Assembly: GCF_042665195.1 (NCBI RefSeq)
Contig: NZ_JBHTBW010000084.1
Span: 1 to 18,906 of the forward strand
Source of the DNA: Laceyella putida
GTDB lineage: Bacteria; Bacillota; Bacilli; Thermoactinomycetales; Thermoactinomycetaceae
Reading direction: 5' to 3'
Length of the DNA: 18,906 nucleotides
The first letter of the stretch is position 1. Every line of letters starts with the position of its first letter. Of this stretch, positions 1 to 7,759 are shown piece by piece. Below the pieces are notes generated by a model. That model did no database searches. It was not told where the DNA came from and worked only from the letters and a program-made list of their open reading frames with translations. The translations under genes were made by a program, and so were the position numbers.

Positions 1-8
1 CAGTGTAA

Positions 9-34
9 CAAAAAAAGTGCCCGAAGGCACTTTT
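9..34 (-). terminator. Rho-independent terminator of the nadBCA operon
   Basis: Read leftward, AAAAGTGCC, loop TTCG and GGCACTTTT form a 9-bp stem with a stable tetraloop, followed by a T-rich tract. It lies about 50 bp after the nadA stop codon. On the + strand it is followed by only four T, so it fits the leftward operon best. Confidence 0.88.
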
Positions 35-87
35 ACAAATCATGTTATGCTTTTGCATCAGTCTCCCAAAGGCTCCTTTTTTTATCG

Positions 88-1191
88 TTAAATCGCCAAC
101 ATCCGATCCAAAGCCACTTTGGACCAATGCTTCGTTTCATCATCCACTTCAATCACGTGAATCGGGTGCCCGTCCAGGATGCTGTCCAATGCCCATAACA
201 GATGAGGGCGGTCAATGCGGTTCATCGTCAAACACGGACACATCGTCGTGCTCAAGAGAACCACCTTCTTATCCGGATTCTCATTGGCCAGACGTTGCAC
301 TAAATTCACTTCGGTTCCCACGGCCCATTTGCTTCCCGCTGGCGCCGCTTCGATCGTTTTGATGATATACTCAGTCGATCCCGAGTAGTCAGCCAGCTGA
401 ACCACGTCAAAAGAACACTCAGGGTGCACAATCACTCTCATCTCCGGGTCACGCTCGCGAATCCGGTGAATTTGCTCCGCGGTGAACTTCTGGTGCACGG
501 AGCAATGGCCTTTCCACAAAATCATCCGTACTTGGTCCAACTCTCCCGCAACCTCTTCAAACTGTGCCGCTTGTGGGCTCCATACCACCATTTGCTCAAG
601 CGGAATCCCCATCGCGTAAGCCGTATTGCGTCCAAGGTGTTGGTCCGGCAGGAAGAGTATCCGCTTTTTCTGCGTAAACGCCCACTTCAATACTTTATGC
701 GCATTGGACGAAGTACAGGTCGTTCCGCCGTGTTTCCCGACAAACGCTTTAATGGCTGCGGTGGAGTTCACATAAGTCAACGGGATGATCGTGTCGCCAA
801 ATTGTTCCTGCAAGATTTCCCACGCTTCTTCCAAATCTTCAATGTCCGCCATATCCGCCATGGAACATCCAGCACGCAAATCCGGCAGAATGACGACTTG
901 GTCGTCTTGCGCCAACGTATCGGCTGTCTCAGCCATAAAATGCACACCACAGAAAATGATGTATTTGGCTTGCTTCAGCTCGGCTCCGATCCGCGCCAAC
1001 TTCAGCGAATCTCCGCGATAGTCGGCAAACTTGATCACATCGTCGCGTTGATAATGGTGTCCCAAAATCACAAGATCCTGTCCCAATTGCTCTTTGGCCC
1101 GCTGAATTCGTTCGTCCAGCTCTTGGCTTGGCATATTGCGATAGACTTCAGGCAACTCGGAGTCCAAATAGGTGAGCATGTCAGTAGACAT
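88..1191 (-). CDS. nadA: Quinolinate synthase NadA
   Basis: NadA condenses iminoaspartate with dihydroxyacetone phosphate to quinolinate, in the cytoplasm, using a [4Fe-4S] cluster. The 367-residue length is that of the Bacillus-type enzyme. Cys109 (RAGCSMAD), Cys230 (KGHCSVHQ) and Cys320 (TMCPCL) sit where the cluster ligands of the B. subtilis enzyme lie. The CPC motif at 318-320, a TCTSSNAH motif near 158-165, LPDQHLGRNTA at 181-191 and HPECSF at 256-261 are also present. The ATG overlaps the nadC stop by one base (TAATG) and has a GGGGG ribosome binding site seven bases upstream, so translation is probably coupled to nadC. It is the last gene of nadB-nadC-nadA. The divergent cysteine desulfurase probably supplies sulfur for its cluster, as known for B. 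subtilis NifS. Confidence 0.97.
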   Translation of the reverse strand: MSTDMLTYLDSELPEVYRNMPSQELDERIQRAKEQLGQDLVILGHHYQRDDVIKFADYRGDSLKLARIGAELKQAKYIIFCGVHFMAETADTLAQDDQVVILPDLRAGCSMADMADIEDLEEAWEILQEQFGDTIIPLTYVNSTAAIKAFVGKHGGTTCTSSNAHKVLKWAFTQKKRILFLPDQHLGRNTAYAMGIPLEQMVVWSPQAAQFEEVAGELDQVRMILWKGHCSVHQKFTAEQIHRIRERDPEMRVIVHPECSFDVVQLADYSGSTEYIIKTIEAAPAGSKWAVGTEVNLVQRLANENPDKKVVLLSTTMCPCLTMNRIDRPHLLWALDSILDGHPIHVIEVDDETKHWSKVALDRMLAI

Positions 1192-2039
1192 TATTTATCC
1201 CCCGTTTCATCTTCAAAATCTAAGCTGATATCCAATGAAGAGACAGAGTGTGTGAGCCAGCCCAGGGACACCGCATCCACTCCAGTCTCGGCAATCTGTC
1301 GGATCGTCTCAGGAGTGATGCCGCCGGACGCTTCCGTCCATACCCGTCCGTCGATCAGCTCCACCGCTTTCCTTAGTGTTTCCAGATCCATATTGTCCAA
1401 CAAAATGGCATCCACATCCAATGCCAAAATCTGTTTCACCTGTGAGAGCGTGTCCGCTTCCACTTCAATCTGCACCATATGCCCGACCCGTTCGCGCACG
1501 CGTTTGACGGCTTCTTCCAGACTCCCGGCCATGGCAATGTGATTATCCTTGATCATGACGCCATGACTCAGGCCGAAACGATGATTGGTACCACCTCCGA
1601 CGCGAACCGCGTATTTCTCCAACTGACGCAGGCCAGGTGTGGTCTTGCGCGTATCGAGCACACGGCAGGGGAGGCCTTCCAGCTTGTTTACCAAGCTTCT
1701 CGTTACCGTCGCGATGCCCGACATGCGTTGCATCAGGTTAAGGGCAACACGCTCCCCTGTCAAAATGGCGCGGGTGCTGCCCTCAATCCGCGCAATCACC
1801 GTCCCTTTGGCAACCGATGATCCTTCATCCACCAACGGCGTCCAAACACAGGCCGGATCCAGCTCTTTAAACACTTGTTCCGCCACTGGCAATCCGGCAA
1901 CCACACCGGGCTGCTTGACAAGAAACACGCAGGAGCTCCGATGGCCCGCCGGTACCAAGGCATCCGTCGTCAAATCACCGGCACCGATATCTTCGTTCAA
2001 AACTTCACGAATAAATTGCTTTAAATAGATTGGGTTCAT
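1191..2039 (-). CDS. nadC: Nicotinate-nucleotide pyrophosphorylase (carboxylating) NadC
   Basis: NadC converts quinolinate and PRPP to nicotinate mononucleotide, CO2 and pyrophosphate, the step after NadA. The 282-residue protein has the usual length. It shows the PRPP/quinolinate-binding motifs DTRKTTPG (129-136), GGGTNHR (148-154) and KDNH (164-167), then LLDNM and TEASGGI in the C-terminal barrel. A GGGAG ribosome binding site lies eight bases before the ATG. Only 12 bp separate it from nadB upstream, and its stop overlaps the nadA start, so the three genes form one leftward transcription unit. Nothing about the protein looks abnormal. Confidence 0.97.
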   Translation of the reverse strand: MNPIYLKQFIREVLNEDIGAGDLTTDALVPAGHRSSCVFLVKQPGVVAGLPVAEQVFKELDPACVWTPLVDEGSSVAKGTVIARIEGSTRAILTGERVALNLMQRMSGIATVTRSLVNKLEGLPCRVLDTRKTTPGLRQLEKYAVRVGGGTNHRFGLSHGVMIKDNHIAMAGSLEEAVKRVRERVGHMVQIEVEADTLSQVKQILALDVDAILLDNMDLETLRKAVELIDGRVWTEASGGITPETIRQIAETGVDAVSLGWLTHSVSSLDISLDFEDETGDK

Positions 2040-2051
2040 CTTCCATACTCC

Positions 2052-3563
2052 CTATATCACCAGATGTTTGTTTGACCACTCTAACCGAGTTTCCGGAAAA
2101 TCCCGTCGGTAGTGACCGCCGCGGCTCTCCTCGCGCATCAACGCCGCTTTCATAATAATTTGTGCAGTCATTAACATATTTTTGGTTTCAAACATCCCAT
2201 CTTCCACTTGCTCCGCCACATTCTCCAACAAAGAAAGACCTTTGCTCAAGCCCTCAGCCGTTCTTACAATTCCTGCATAATCCCACATGATCTGTCGGAT
2301 CGATTGTTTTAACTTTTCTTGAGATTGCTTATCATTGCACAAAGCAGAGATGGAAAAATCAGGCATTTCTGCAAGCGATTGATCTGCAAGTGAAGATAGC
2401 TTTTTCGCCACCCGTTGAGCAAACACGGCCCCTTCCAACAGTGAGTTGCTTGCCAAGCGATTTGCTCCATGAACACCCGTGCAAGCCACTTCCCCACAAG
2501 CGAACAAGCGCGGCAGCGAAGTTTGTCCATGCAGGTCCGTTTGGATTCCACCCATGATAAAGTGGGCGGCAGGCGTCACCGGAATGAGATTGGTTTCTGG
2601 ATCGATTCCGTGATTGCGTGCATGCCGGCAAATCTTCGGAAAACGCTTTTCAAAACGATCGCCCAACGCGCGCGCATCGAGGAAAACGCTCCGCCCCGCC
2701 TGCATTTCGGTATAAATGGCGCGGGATACGACATCACGCGGGGCCAAATCTTTCCAGGAATGATAGCGCTCCATAAAAGCTTCACCACGATCATTCACCA
2801 GATAGGCGCCTTCTCCCCGCACCGCTTCCGACACCAAAAACATCGGGTTTTGCTCAATCGCGAGCGCAGTCGGATGGAACTGCACAAACTCCATATCCAT
2901 CAGTTTCACACCAGCGCGATATGCCATCGCAAAGCCGTCTCCGGTAGTCACCAGGTCATTGGTGGTATAACGATACACTTGCCCACAACCACCTGTAGCC
3001 AACACCACCCCTTTGCGCGCAAAGTAGGCAATGGGCTCGTGGTCATAGTCGAGCGCGATCACGCCGCGGCAAGCTCCCTCATGCACGATCAAATCTGCTA
3101 CCATGGTATGTGTCATCAATTCAATCTGATCATGGGCCTGCACTTGTTTTAATAAGCTGGCCGTGATTCCCGCCCCAGTGGAATCCCCCCGGACATGCAA
3201 GATGCGTGAAACGCTATGGGAACCTTCACGTCCCAAAGCAAAATGCGTTCCCTCTTGGTCAAACGGGGTGCCCCATCCAGAAAGCAATTGAATTGTCTGT
3301 GGAGCCATCTCAACCATGACAGCGACCGATTGTGGATTACATAATTCAACTCCGGTGCGCAAGGTGTCCTGACGATGCAGTTCAGGTGAATCATCTTTAC
3401 CAATCGCAGCGGCAATTCCTCCCTGTGCGCGGTAGGAATTGCTTTCTTGTTCACGCGACTTGGTTAAGACGATTACCCGACCTGACTCTCCAAGGGAAAG
3501 GGCTGTAGTCAAACCGGCTATTCCACTTCCCACCACAACATAATCGGTCACAAATCGGGTCAT
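2052..3563 (-). CDS. nadB: L-aspartate oxidase NadB
   Basis: NadB is a soluble FAD flavoprotein that oxidises L-aspartate to iminoaspartate, the first step of bacterial de novo NAD synthesis. The 503-residue protein begins with a Rossmann dinucleotide-binding motif GSGIAG (12-17). Family signatures follow: QGGIAAAIG, FHPTAL, EAVRGEGAYLVN, the active-site-region segment APRDVVSRAI, HFIMGGI and GANRLASNSLLEG. It belongs to the fumarate reductase/succinate dehydrogenase flavoprotein superfamily, but the operon with nadC and nadA identifies it as aspartate oxidase. An AAAGGA ribosome binding site lies ten bases before the ATG. It is the first gene of the operon and its product feeds directly into NadA. 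Confidence 0.96.
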   Translation of the reverse strand: MTRFVTDYVVVGSGIAGLTTALSLGESGRVIVLTKSREQESNSYRAQGGIAAAIGKDDSPELHRQDTLRTGVELCNPQSVAVMVEMAPQTIQLLSGWGTPFDQEGTHFALGREGSHSVSRILHVRGDSTGAGITASLLKQVQAHDQIELMTHTMVADLIVHEGACRGVIALDYDHEPIAYFARKGVVLATGGCGQVYRYTTNDLVTTGDGFAMAYRAGVKLMDMEFVQFHPTALAIEQNPMFLVSEAVRGEGAYLVNDRGEAFMERYHSWKDLAPRDVVSRAIYTEMQAGRSVFLDARALGDRFEKRFPKICRHARNHGIDPETNLIPVTPAAHFIMGGIQTDLHGQTSLPRLFACGEVACTGVHGANRLASNSLLEGAVFAQRVAKKLSSLADQSLAEMPDFSISALCNDKQSQEKLKQSIRQIMWDYAGIVRTAEGLSKGLSLLENVAEQVEDGMFETKNMLMTAQIIMKAALMREESRGGHYRRDFPETRLEWSNKHLVI

Positions 3564-3598
3564 TTTTGACTAATCCTTTCACGAAATCTTAACATTTT

Positions 3599-3627
3599 TA
3601 TTTTCTCAGGAAAATGAGGAATGTCAA
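3599..3627 (-). promoter_or_regulatory. Candidate nadBCA promoter with internal inverted repeat
   Basis: Read leftward, a perfect -35 (TTGACA, 3622-3627) stands about 59 bp before the nadB ATG. The matching -10 at 17-bp spacing is only AAAATA, so its exact place is unclear. Between the two elements lies ATTTTC-TCAG-GAAAAT (3600-3615), an inverted repeat with 6-bp arms that could be an operator. It is not a textbook CodY box, because the central spacer is too long, and I could not match it to a known NAD repressor site. Confidence 0.45.
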
Positions 3628-3673
3628 CCATTATTTTTACGCAACTTGATTGTGAACAGATTAGAAACTAAGG

Positions 3674-3701
3674 TCTTACGGCCAACGTTTTCCGCTATAA
3701 T
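3674..3701 (+). promoter_or_regulatory. Candidate promoter of the cysteine desulfurase gene
   Basis: A perfect -10 TATAAT occupies 3696-3701, 37 bp before the ATG at 3739. The -35 is poor (TCTTAC at 3674-3679, 16-bp spacer). A weak -35 would fit an activated or low-level promoter. The divergent nadB promoter lies about 50 bp to the left. Confidence 0.5.
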
Positions 3702-3738
3702 GGATGAAGAAAGAAAAGAAAGAGCGGAGGCACACCGA

Positions 3739-4899
3739 ATGAAACCTATTTACCTCGACTATGGAGCAACAAGTCCCGTACGCCCTGAAGCGCTTGAAGC
3801 GATGCTCCCTTTCTTCAGGCAAGCCTATGGCAATCCCGGAAGCATTCATGATTTTGGCCAACAAAGCCGTGAAGCGATCGAGGCAGCTCGCAAACAAGTG
3901 GCTCAGGCCATTGGAGCGACCACGCCGCGCGAGATCGTCTTCACCAGCAGCGGAACCGAATCGAACAATCTCGCCCTGATCGGCGTTGCGCGCAAACGAA
4001 AAGCATTCGGTAACCATATTATCACATCTAGCGTAGAACATCCTTCTGTTTTAGAAGCCTGTCGTTTTTTGGAACAAGTAGGATTTCAGGTCACTTATTT
4101 GCCAGTAGACGCATATGGGATGGTCCAGGTCGAAGACGTGAGGCAGGCACTCACCGATCAAACCATTTTGGTCAGCATCATGGCCGCCAACAACGAAGTG
4201 GGAACGATCCAGCCGATCCGCGAAGTGGGACAGCTATTAAAGGATACTTCTATTTTGTTTCATACCGATGCCGTTCAATTCTTTGGCAAGGTTCCTTTTT
4301 CTGTCACTGAATTGGGCGCCGACCTGCTTTCCCTCGGCTCGCACAAAATTTATGGTCCGAAAGGGGCCGGCGCCCTCTATATCCGCAAAGGCGTGCGCAT
4401 TGAACCCCTTTTTCACGGCGGCGGACAAGAGCGGGGGTTGCGCTCCAGCACATTAAACACCCCAGCCATTGTCGGATTTGGCGTGGCATGCCAAACCATC
4501 TCGCAAGAAGTCGCTGATGAACAAGCGCGGCTGACCGCATTGCGCGATGATTGTTGGCGGCGAATCCAGTCGGAAATCGGGGCGGTTGACCTGAATGGCC
4601 ATCCCACCCTTCGACTGCCCAATAACTTGAATTTGAGTTTCCATGGTGTGGAAGGGCAGGCCATCCTGCTCGAACTGAACCGCAAACAAATTTATGTGTC
4701 CAGCGGCTCCGCATGCAGCGCGGGCAAGCATGCCGCATCACACGTGTTGATGGCCATGGGCAAAAGCCTGGATACCGCATTTCAAAGCTTGCGAATCACC
4801 TTTGGCAAAGACACGACCAAAGAGGTGATCGACACCTTTATTGCCGAGTTGAAAGAAGTCATGCAATATCTCCGTTCCTTATATCCTCAAGAATTTTAA
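3739..4899 (+). CDS. nifS: Cysteine desulfurase, NifS type, probably dedicated to NadA
   Basis: This PLP enzyme removes sulfur from L-cysteine as an enzyme-bound persulfide for Fe-S cluster assembly. The 386-residue protein has the class V aminotransferase layout: SSGTESNN (70-77), His101 in the SVEHPS motif, HTDAVQ (175-180), the PLP Lys203 in GSHKIYG, and the catalytic Cys326 in SSGSACSAG. The RSSTLN segment at 235-240 replaces the more usual R-A/S-G-T-x-N. The ATG at 3739 is chosen over upstream in-frame starts because GGAGG (3726-3730) lies eight bases before it and the -10 box lies upstream. In B. subtilis a nifS gene is likewise divergent from nadBCA and serves NadA maturation. The same job is inferred here. 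The NAD repressor gene (niaR/yrxA) that follows nifS in B. subtilis is absent from this window. Confidence 0.93.
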   Translation: MKPIYLDYGATSPVRPEALEAMLPFFRQAYGNPGSIHDFGQQSREAIEAARKQVAQAIGATTPREIVFTSSGTESNNLALIGVARKRKAFGNHIITSSVEHPSVLEACRFLEQVGFQVTYLPVDAYGMVQVEDVRQALTDQTILVSIMAANNEVGTIQPIREVGQLLKDTSILFHTDAVQFFGKVPFSVTELGADLLSLGSHKIYGPKGAGALYIRKGVRIEPLFHGGGQERGLRSSTLNTPAIVGFGVACQTISQEVADEQARLTALRDDCWRRIQSEIGAVDLNGHPTLRLPNNLNLSFHGVEGQAILLELNRKQIYVSSGSACSAGKHAASHVLMAMGKSLDTAFQSLRITFGKDTTKEVIDTFIAELKEVMQYLRSLYPQEF

Positions 4900-4920
4900 G
4901 AAGCTGGAGGCTCGACTTCA

Positions 4921-5562
4921 TTGCGAACGATTTTAAATTGGATCCTTCGACTAGGTGGCGGACTGATCATTGCCACACTGTTATGGGTTGCCTTTATCTA
5001 TTATCAGCTTGAAAATTATGCTGAACCCGATCAAGTTTACCTGATGGGCACCCCTTTTGCTTATGGATTTGTCTTTCTGTTCTTGTGTGGCGTCGTCTTC
5101 TTTGTCATCGCTTTTTTCCAGATGCGCCAAGACCCGCGGAAGCTGCGCCGTACCTTTCTGGTGTTTGCCTGCGGATACCTGATCGCCAGCCCGCTCGTGA
5201 TATTGGCCTTTGACAATTATTTATTGGTCAGTCCCAAAGGGATCGCTTACAACCCTTTGTTTAATCTGGACGATGCCAAAATCAAACGCTGGCGCGACAT
5301 CGAACAGGTGGTGCTGGATTATGATTACGAACGGTTGCCGATCAATCAGGACCAACATTTGCGGTTGCGGTATATCATCTATTTCAAAGACAATACGAAA
5401 ATCGATCTAAACAGTTACAATTCGCCTTTGTATAGGCAATCTGAATTTGAAGCGATCCATCGCACCATCCTGAATAACAAAATCCCTGTGAAAACGATGC
5501 GGCCCCTCCCTGATGACGTCACTCCGGACACCTTCATTTACAAAATGTATCAGACAAAATAA
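4921..5562 (+). CDS. Membrane protein with three N-terminal TM segments and a PH-like cytoplasmic tail
   Basis: I do not recognise this 213-residue protein as a named family. Hydrophobic segments at about 10-30, 45-67 and 78-97 should span the membrane. The remaining ~115 residues are charged and beta-rich; the stretch beginning LLVSPKGIAYNP, followed by a WRDIEQV segment and a YIIYFKDNTKIDL segment, resembles bacterial PH-like (bPH) domains. That assignment is inference from pattern. The start is a TTG with the ribosome binding site CTGGAGG (4904-4910) ten bases upstream. It begins 21 bp after the nifS stop with no terminator between, so it is probably co-transcribed with nifS. No link to NAD or Fe-S metabolism is evident from the sequence. 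Confidence 0.8.
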   Translation: MRTILNWILRLGGGLIIATLLWVAFIYYQLENYAEPDQVYLMGTPFAYGFVFLFLCGVVFFVIAFFQMRQDPRKLRRTFLVFACGYLIASPLVILAFDNYLLVSPKGIAYNPLFNLDDAKIKRWRDIEQVVLDYDYERLPINQDQHLRLRYIIYFKDNTKIDLNSYNSPLYRQSEFEAIHRTILNNKIPVKTMRPLPDDVTPDTFIYKMYQTK

Positions 5563-5567
5563 AGAGT

Positions 5568-5613
5568 ATGCCAAACCCCCTCGCCTGAAGAAAAAGGCGA
5601 GGGGGTTTGGCAT
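5568..5613. terminator. Perfect 18-bp hairpin between convergent genes
   Basis: ATGCCAAACCCCCTCGCC (5568-5585), a 10-base loop and its exact reverse complement (5596-5613) form a very stable stem between the rightward membrane-protein gene and the leftward pepV. The right arm includes the last base of the pepV stop codon. Neither side has a proper U tract, so it may act as a bidirectional terminator or a 3'-end stabiliser. Confidence 0.75.
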
Positions 5614-7028
5614 TAGCGGGCCAATTCATAAATGGCTTGGGCATAAATCGCGGTGGACCGGAACAGATCATCGAGCGAAATATGTTCATCCCGTTGATGC
5701 GCCGTCTCCTCGCTCCCCGGAAAGAGTGGTCCAAAGGCGACACCCGTGTCCAACACGCGGGCGAAAGTACCGCCGCCAATCGCCAAGACTTGGGCTTTCT
5801 TCCCTGTCTGTTCCTCATACACTTTGCTTAATGTTTGAATCAGCGGATGGCTGTGATCGACATGGTGCGCCGCTTTATGGTCCACCTCCGTAATGGTGAG
5901 ACCATAAGGGAGCATTTTGGCCGCGATGGCATTCAAAATATCTTCACTGTCGCCTGACAGTGGATAGCGGACATTGATGCGGATAAACTGCTCCTGCCCC
6001 AGCACATATTCAAACACTCCCGCATTCACCGTCAATTTGCCCAACACTTCCTCTTCTTGCGCAATCCCCAGACGCTCACCATAGAAATCATCAATCAAAA
6101 GGTCATTCAGCAGATTGACAAACGTTTGCCCCGACGGATCAAGCGGAATCCGTCCCAACAAACGTCCCATTTCCAAAGCGGCATTTAATCCTTTGTGCGG
6201 TTCGGAGCCATGGTGGGATTGGCCTCGGATCACAATGGTTACCCCATCGTTGTTTTCTTCCGCATAACCTTGAATCCGATGGGTGAGCAGGAAATCTTGC
6301 ACTTTCTCCTTCAATTCGAATACATCCCCCTCACCGATCAGCTTGACTTCCGCATAGTCCGGAACCATATTAACCCGTTGTCCCGACTTGAACTCTACCA
6401 TGGTCCAGTGGTCTTCGCCGGCAGGTTGCTCCTCCGTTTTGCCGGAGAGCCGAATATCCAAAAGTCCTTTTTCAGAAGCGATGATGGGGAAATCGGCATC
6501 AGGCGAGAAGCCCATGGCCGGCATCTCTTCGCGTTCAAAATAAACTTTCATGTCGCGCCATAAAGACTCCTCGTCCGTACCGATGATCAACCGTACGCGC
6601 TTGGACAAAGGCAATCCCAATTCCTTGACGATTTTCAAAGCGTAATAAGCGGCCATGGTCGGTCCCTTATCATCTATCGCACCGCGTGCATAAAGCTTGC
6701 CGTCCCGCACTTCCGGGGCATACGGAGGGGATGTCCAGCCTTCGCCTGCCGGAACGACATCGACATGGGATACCAAACCGATCAGTTCCTCACCCTCTCC
6801 ATACTCAATATGGCCCGCATATCCGTCCACATTTTTGGTGGTGAAGCCATCTTTTTCTCCCAACTGCAACATATACTCCAGAGCCTCGGCGATTTTCCGC
6901 CCGAACGGAGCTTGCGGTCCCGCGGTAGACTCGTCCAATACACTTTCAATCCGCAACAGCCCGCTTAACTCCGCCAACAAATCCTCTTTCCGCTTTTCCA
7001 CTTCTTCCAACCAGCGAATCTCACTCAT
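5613..7028 (-). CDS. pepV: Dipeptidase PepV, M20 metallopeptidase family
   Basis: PepV is a cytoplasmic di-zinc dipeptidase that splits dipeptides with a free N-terminus, including beta-Ala-His types, to recycle peptides. From the chosen start the protein has 471 residues, as expected. Metal and catalytic positions match the family: His88-x-Asp90 (SHVDVVP), the Asp pair 119-120 in AIDDKGP, Glu153-Glu154 (GTDEES), Asp177 (SPDADFP) and a C-terminal His in RDEHISL. A GGGCTFAR-like glycine-rich segment (GGGTFARVLD) precedes it. The ATG at 7028 has a GGGAGG site eight bases before it. An in-frame ATG at 7052 would add eight residues but would put that ribosome binding site inside the gene. The gene stands alone between a convergent neighbour and divergent tRNA genes. 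Confidence 0.93.
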   Translation of the reverse strand: MSEIRWLEEVEKRKEDLLAELSGLLRIESVLDESTAGPQAPFGRKIAEALEYMLQLGEKDGFTTKNVDGYAGHIEYGEGEELIGLVSHVDVVPAGEGWTSPPYAPEVRDGKLYARGAIDDKGPTMAAYYALKIVKELGLPLSKRVRLIIGTDEESLWRDMKVYFEREEMPAMGFSPDADFPIIASEKGLLDIRLSGKTEEQPAGEDHWTMVEFKSGQRVNMVPDYAEVKLIGEGDVFELKEKVQDFLLTHRIQGYAEENNDGVTIVIRGQSHHGSEPHKGLNAALEMGRLLGRIPLDPSGQTFVNLLNDLLIDDFYGERLGIAQEEEVLGKLTVNAGVFEYVLGQEQFIRINVRYPLSGDSEDILNAIAAKMLPYGLTITEVDHKAAHHVDHSHPLIQTLSKVYEEQTGKKAQVLAIGGGTFARVLDTGVAFGPLFPGSEETAHQRDEHISLDDLFRSTAIYAQAIYELAR

Positions 7029-7383
7029 CGGATCTTCCTCCCGCTCATTCATTCCAACTTTATGGTTATGTAACGGTCTCTTCTTAAAAATCCAGAAGAT
7101 GACAGGTTCATTTGGTTAACAAATATTGCTTTATTCATTATTAACTGCTACTACTATACCACGCGGTGAAATATACGACCAAATTTTTTTAAACAGCACA
7201 AACGCCATATCTTCACAGGCGATCCGAAACCATCCCTATCTCTGGGGGGGCCAGAAGACACGAGCGTTTTATGACCGGACTCATCCGAAATATTAAAAAA
7301 ATGATTTGGCTACAAAAAAGGATTGCAAACCTCTTAAAAAGATGCTATATTAATTCCTGTCTTCTTCAAACAGAACGCAACAT
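7029..7383. other. Intergenic region between pepV and the tRNA pair
   Basis: This 355-bp gap holds the pepV ribosome binding site, a candidate pepV promoter (TTGGTC at 7177-7182, 18-bp spacer, TATAGT at 7153-7158, leftward) and the tRNA promoter at 7323-7351. A run of seven G lies near 7243. I see no gene or clear further structure in it. Confidence 0.5.
7323..7351 (+). promoter_or_regulatory. Promoter of the tRNA-Leu/tRNA-Arg pair
   Basis: TTGCAA (7323-7328), a 17-bp spacer and TATATT (7346-7351) form a good sigma-A-type promoter ending 32 bp before the first base of tRNA-Leu. Confidence 0.75.
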
Positions 7384-7470
7384 GCGGACGTGGCGGAATT
7401 GGCAGACGCGCAAGATTCAGGTTCTTGTGGCCGCTAGGCTGTGGGGGTTCAAGTCCCTTCGTCCGCACCA
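7384..7470 (+). tRNA. tRNA-Leu(CAG), rightward copy
   Basis: An 87-nt class II tRNA with encoded CCA. The acceptor stem is GCGGACG/CGTCCGC; the anticodon stem CAAGA/TCTTG encloses TTCAGGT, giving anticodon CAG. A long variable arm is present. It differs from the leftward copy at 16937-17023 by one base in the variable-arm loop (GCTA here, GTTA there). Confidence 0.97.
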
Positions 7471-7479
7471 AGTTAATAT

Positions 7480-7556
7480 GTGCCCTTAGCTCAGCTGGAT
7501 AGAGCGTTTGACTACGGATCAAAAGGTCGGGAGTTCGAATCTTCCAGGGCACGCCA
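7480..7556 (+). tRNA. tRNA-Arg(ACG), rightward copy
   Basis: A 77-nt tRNA with encoded CCA. The acceptor stem is GTGCCCT/AGGGCAC; the loop CTACGGA gives anticodon ACG, whose A34 is normally deaminated to inosine by TadA. It follows tRNA-Leu by nine bases and is identical to the leftward copy at 16851-16927. Confidence 0.97.
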
Positions 7557-7560
7557 GAGA

Positions 7561-7607
7561 AAAACACCTAGTGGTTTTTATAACCACTGGGTGTTTTCTT
7601 TTTTATT
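7561..7607 (+). terminator. Terminator of the tRNA-Leu/tRNA-Arg unit
   Basis: AAAACACCTAGTGGTT (7561-7576) pairs with AACCACTGGGTGTTTT (7582-7597) with one mismatch, around a 5-base loop, and is followed by CTTTTTTATT. It starts four bases after the CCA of tRNA-Arg. Confidence 0.9.
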
Positions 7608-7706
7608 CCTAGCGTGAGCTTTCAGGAATGGAACAATCGCATGAGGCCGCTTTTTAATGTTTATTGGAGTGAAACAATATTTCGTTTGAACTTGCATTTT
7701 GGGAAA

Positions 7707-7751
7707 ACAAAAAAGCTTACGCTCTTTAAACAACGAAATGAACGTAAGCTT
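7707..7751 (-). terminator. Terminator of the DUF47-pit unit
   Basis: Read leftward, AAGCTTACG (7743-7751) and CGTAAGCTT (7713-7721) pair around a 21-base loop and are followed by TTTTGTTTT. It lies nine bases past the pit stop codon. Confidence 0.8.
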
Positions 7752-7759
7752 CGCTCTTC

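Noticed and set aside
424..1542. Long rightward open frame of 372 codons opposite nadA and nadC
   Set aside because: It is fully antisense to two well-supported genes and its protein has no recognisable domain or ribosome binding site.
3600..3615. CodY box in the nadB promoter
   Set aside because: The arms ATTTTC and GAAAAT fit half-sites, but the 4-base centre is longer than the 1-base centre of the CodY consensus.
7384..7556. tRNA genes as integration sites of a mobile island between the two Leu-Arg pairs
   Set aside because: The pairs are inverted, not direct, repeats. No integrase lies between them, and the enclosed genes are ordinary housekeeping or transport genes.
7334..7567. Leftward 77-residue reading frame across the rightward tRNA-Leu/tRNA-Arg pair
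   Set aside because: It is the antisense translation of the two tRNA genes, a common misannotated pattern. The same peptide appears over the second tRNA pair only because the tRNA genes are repeated.
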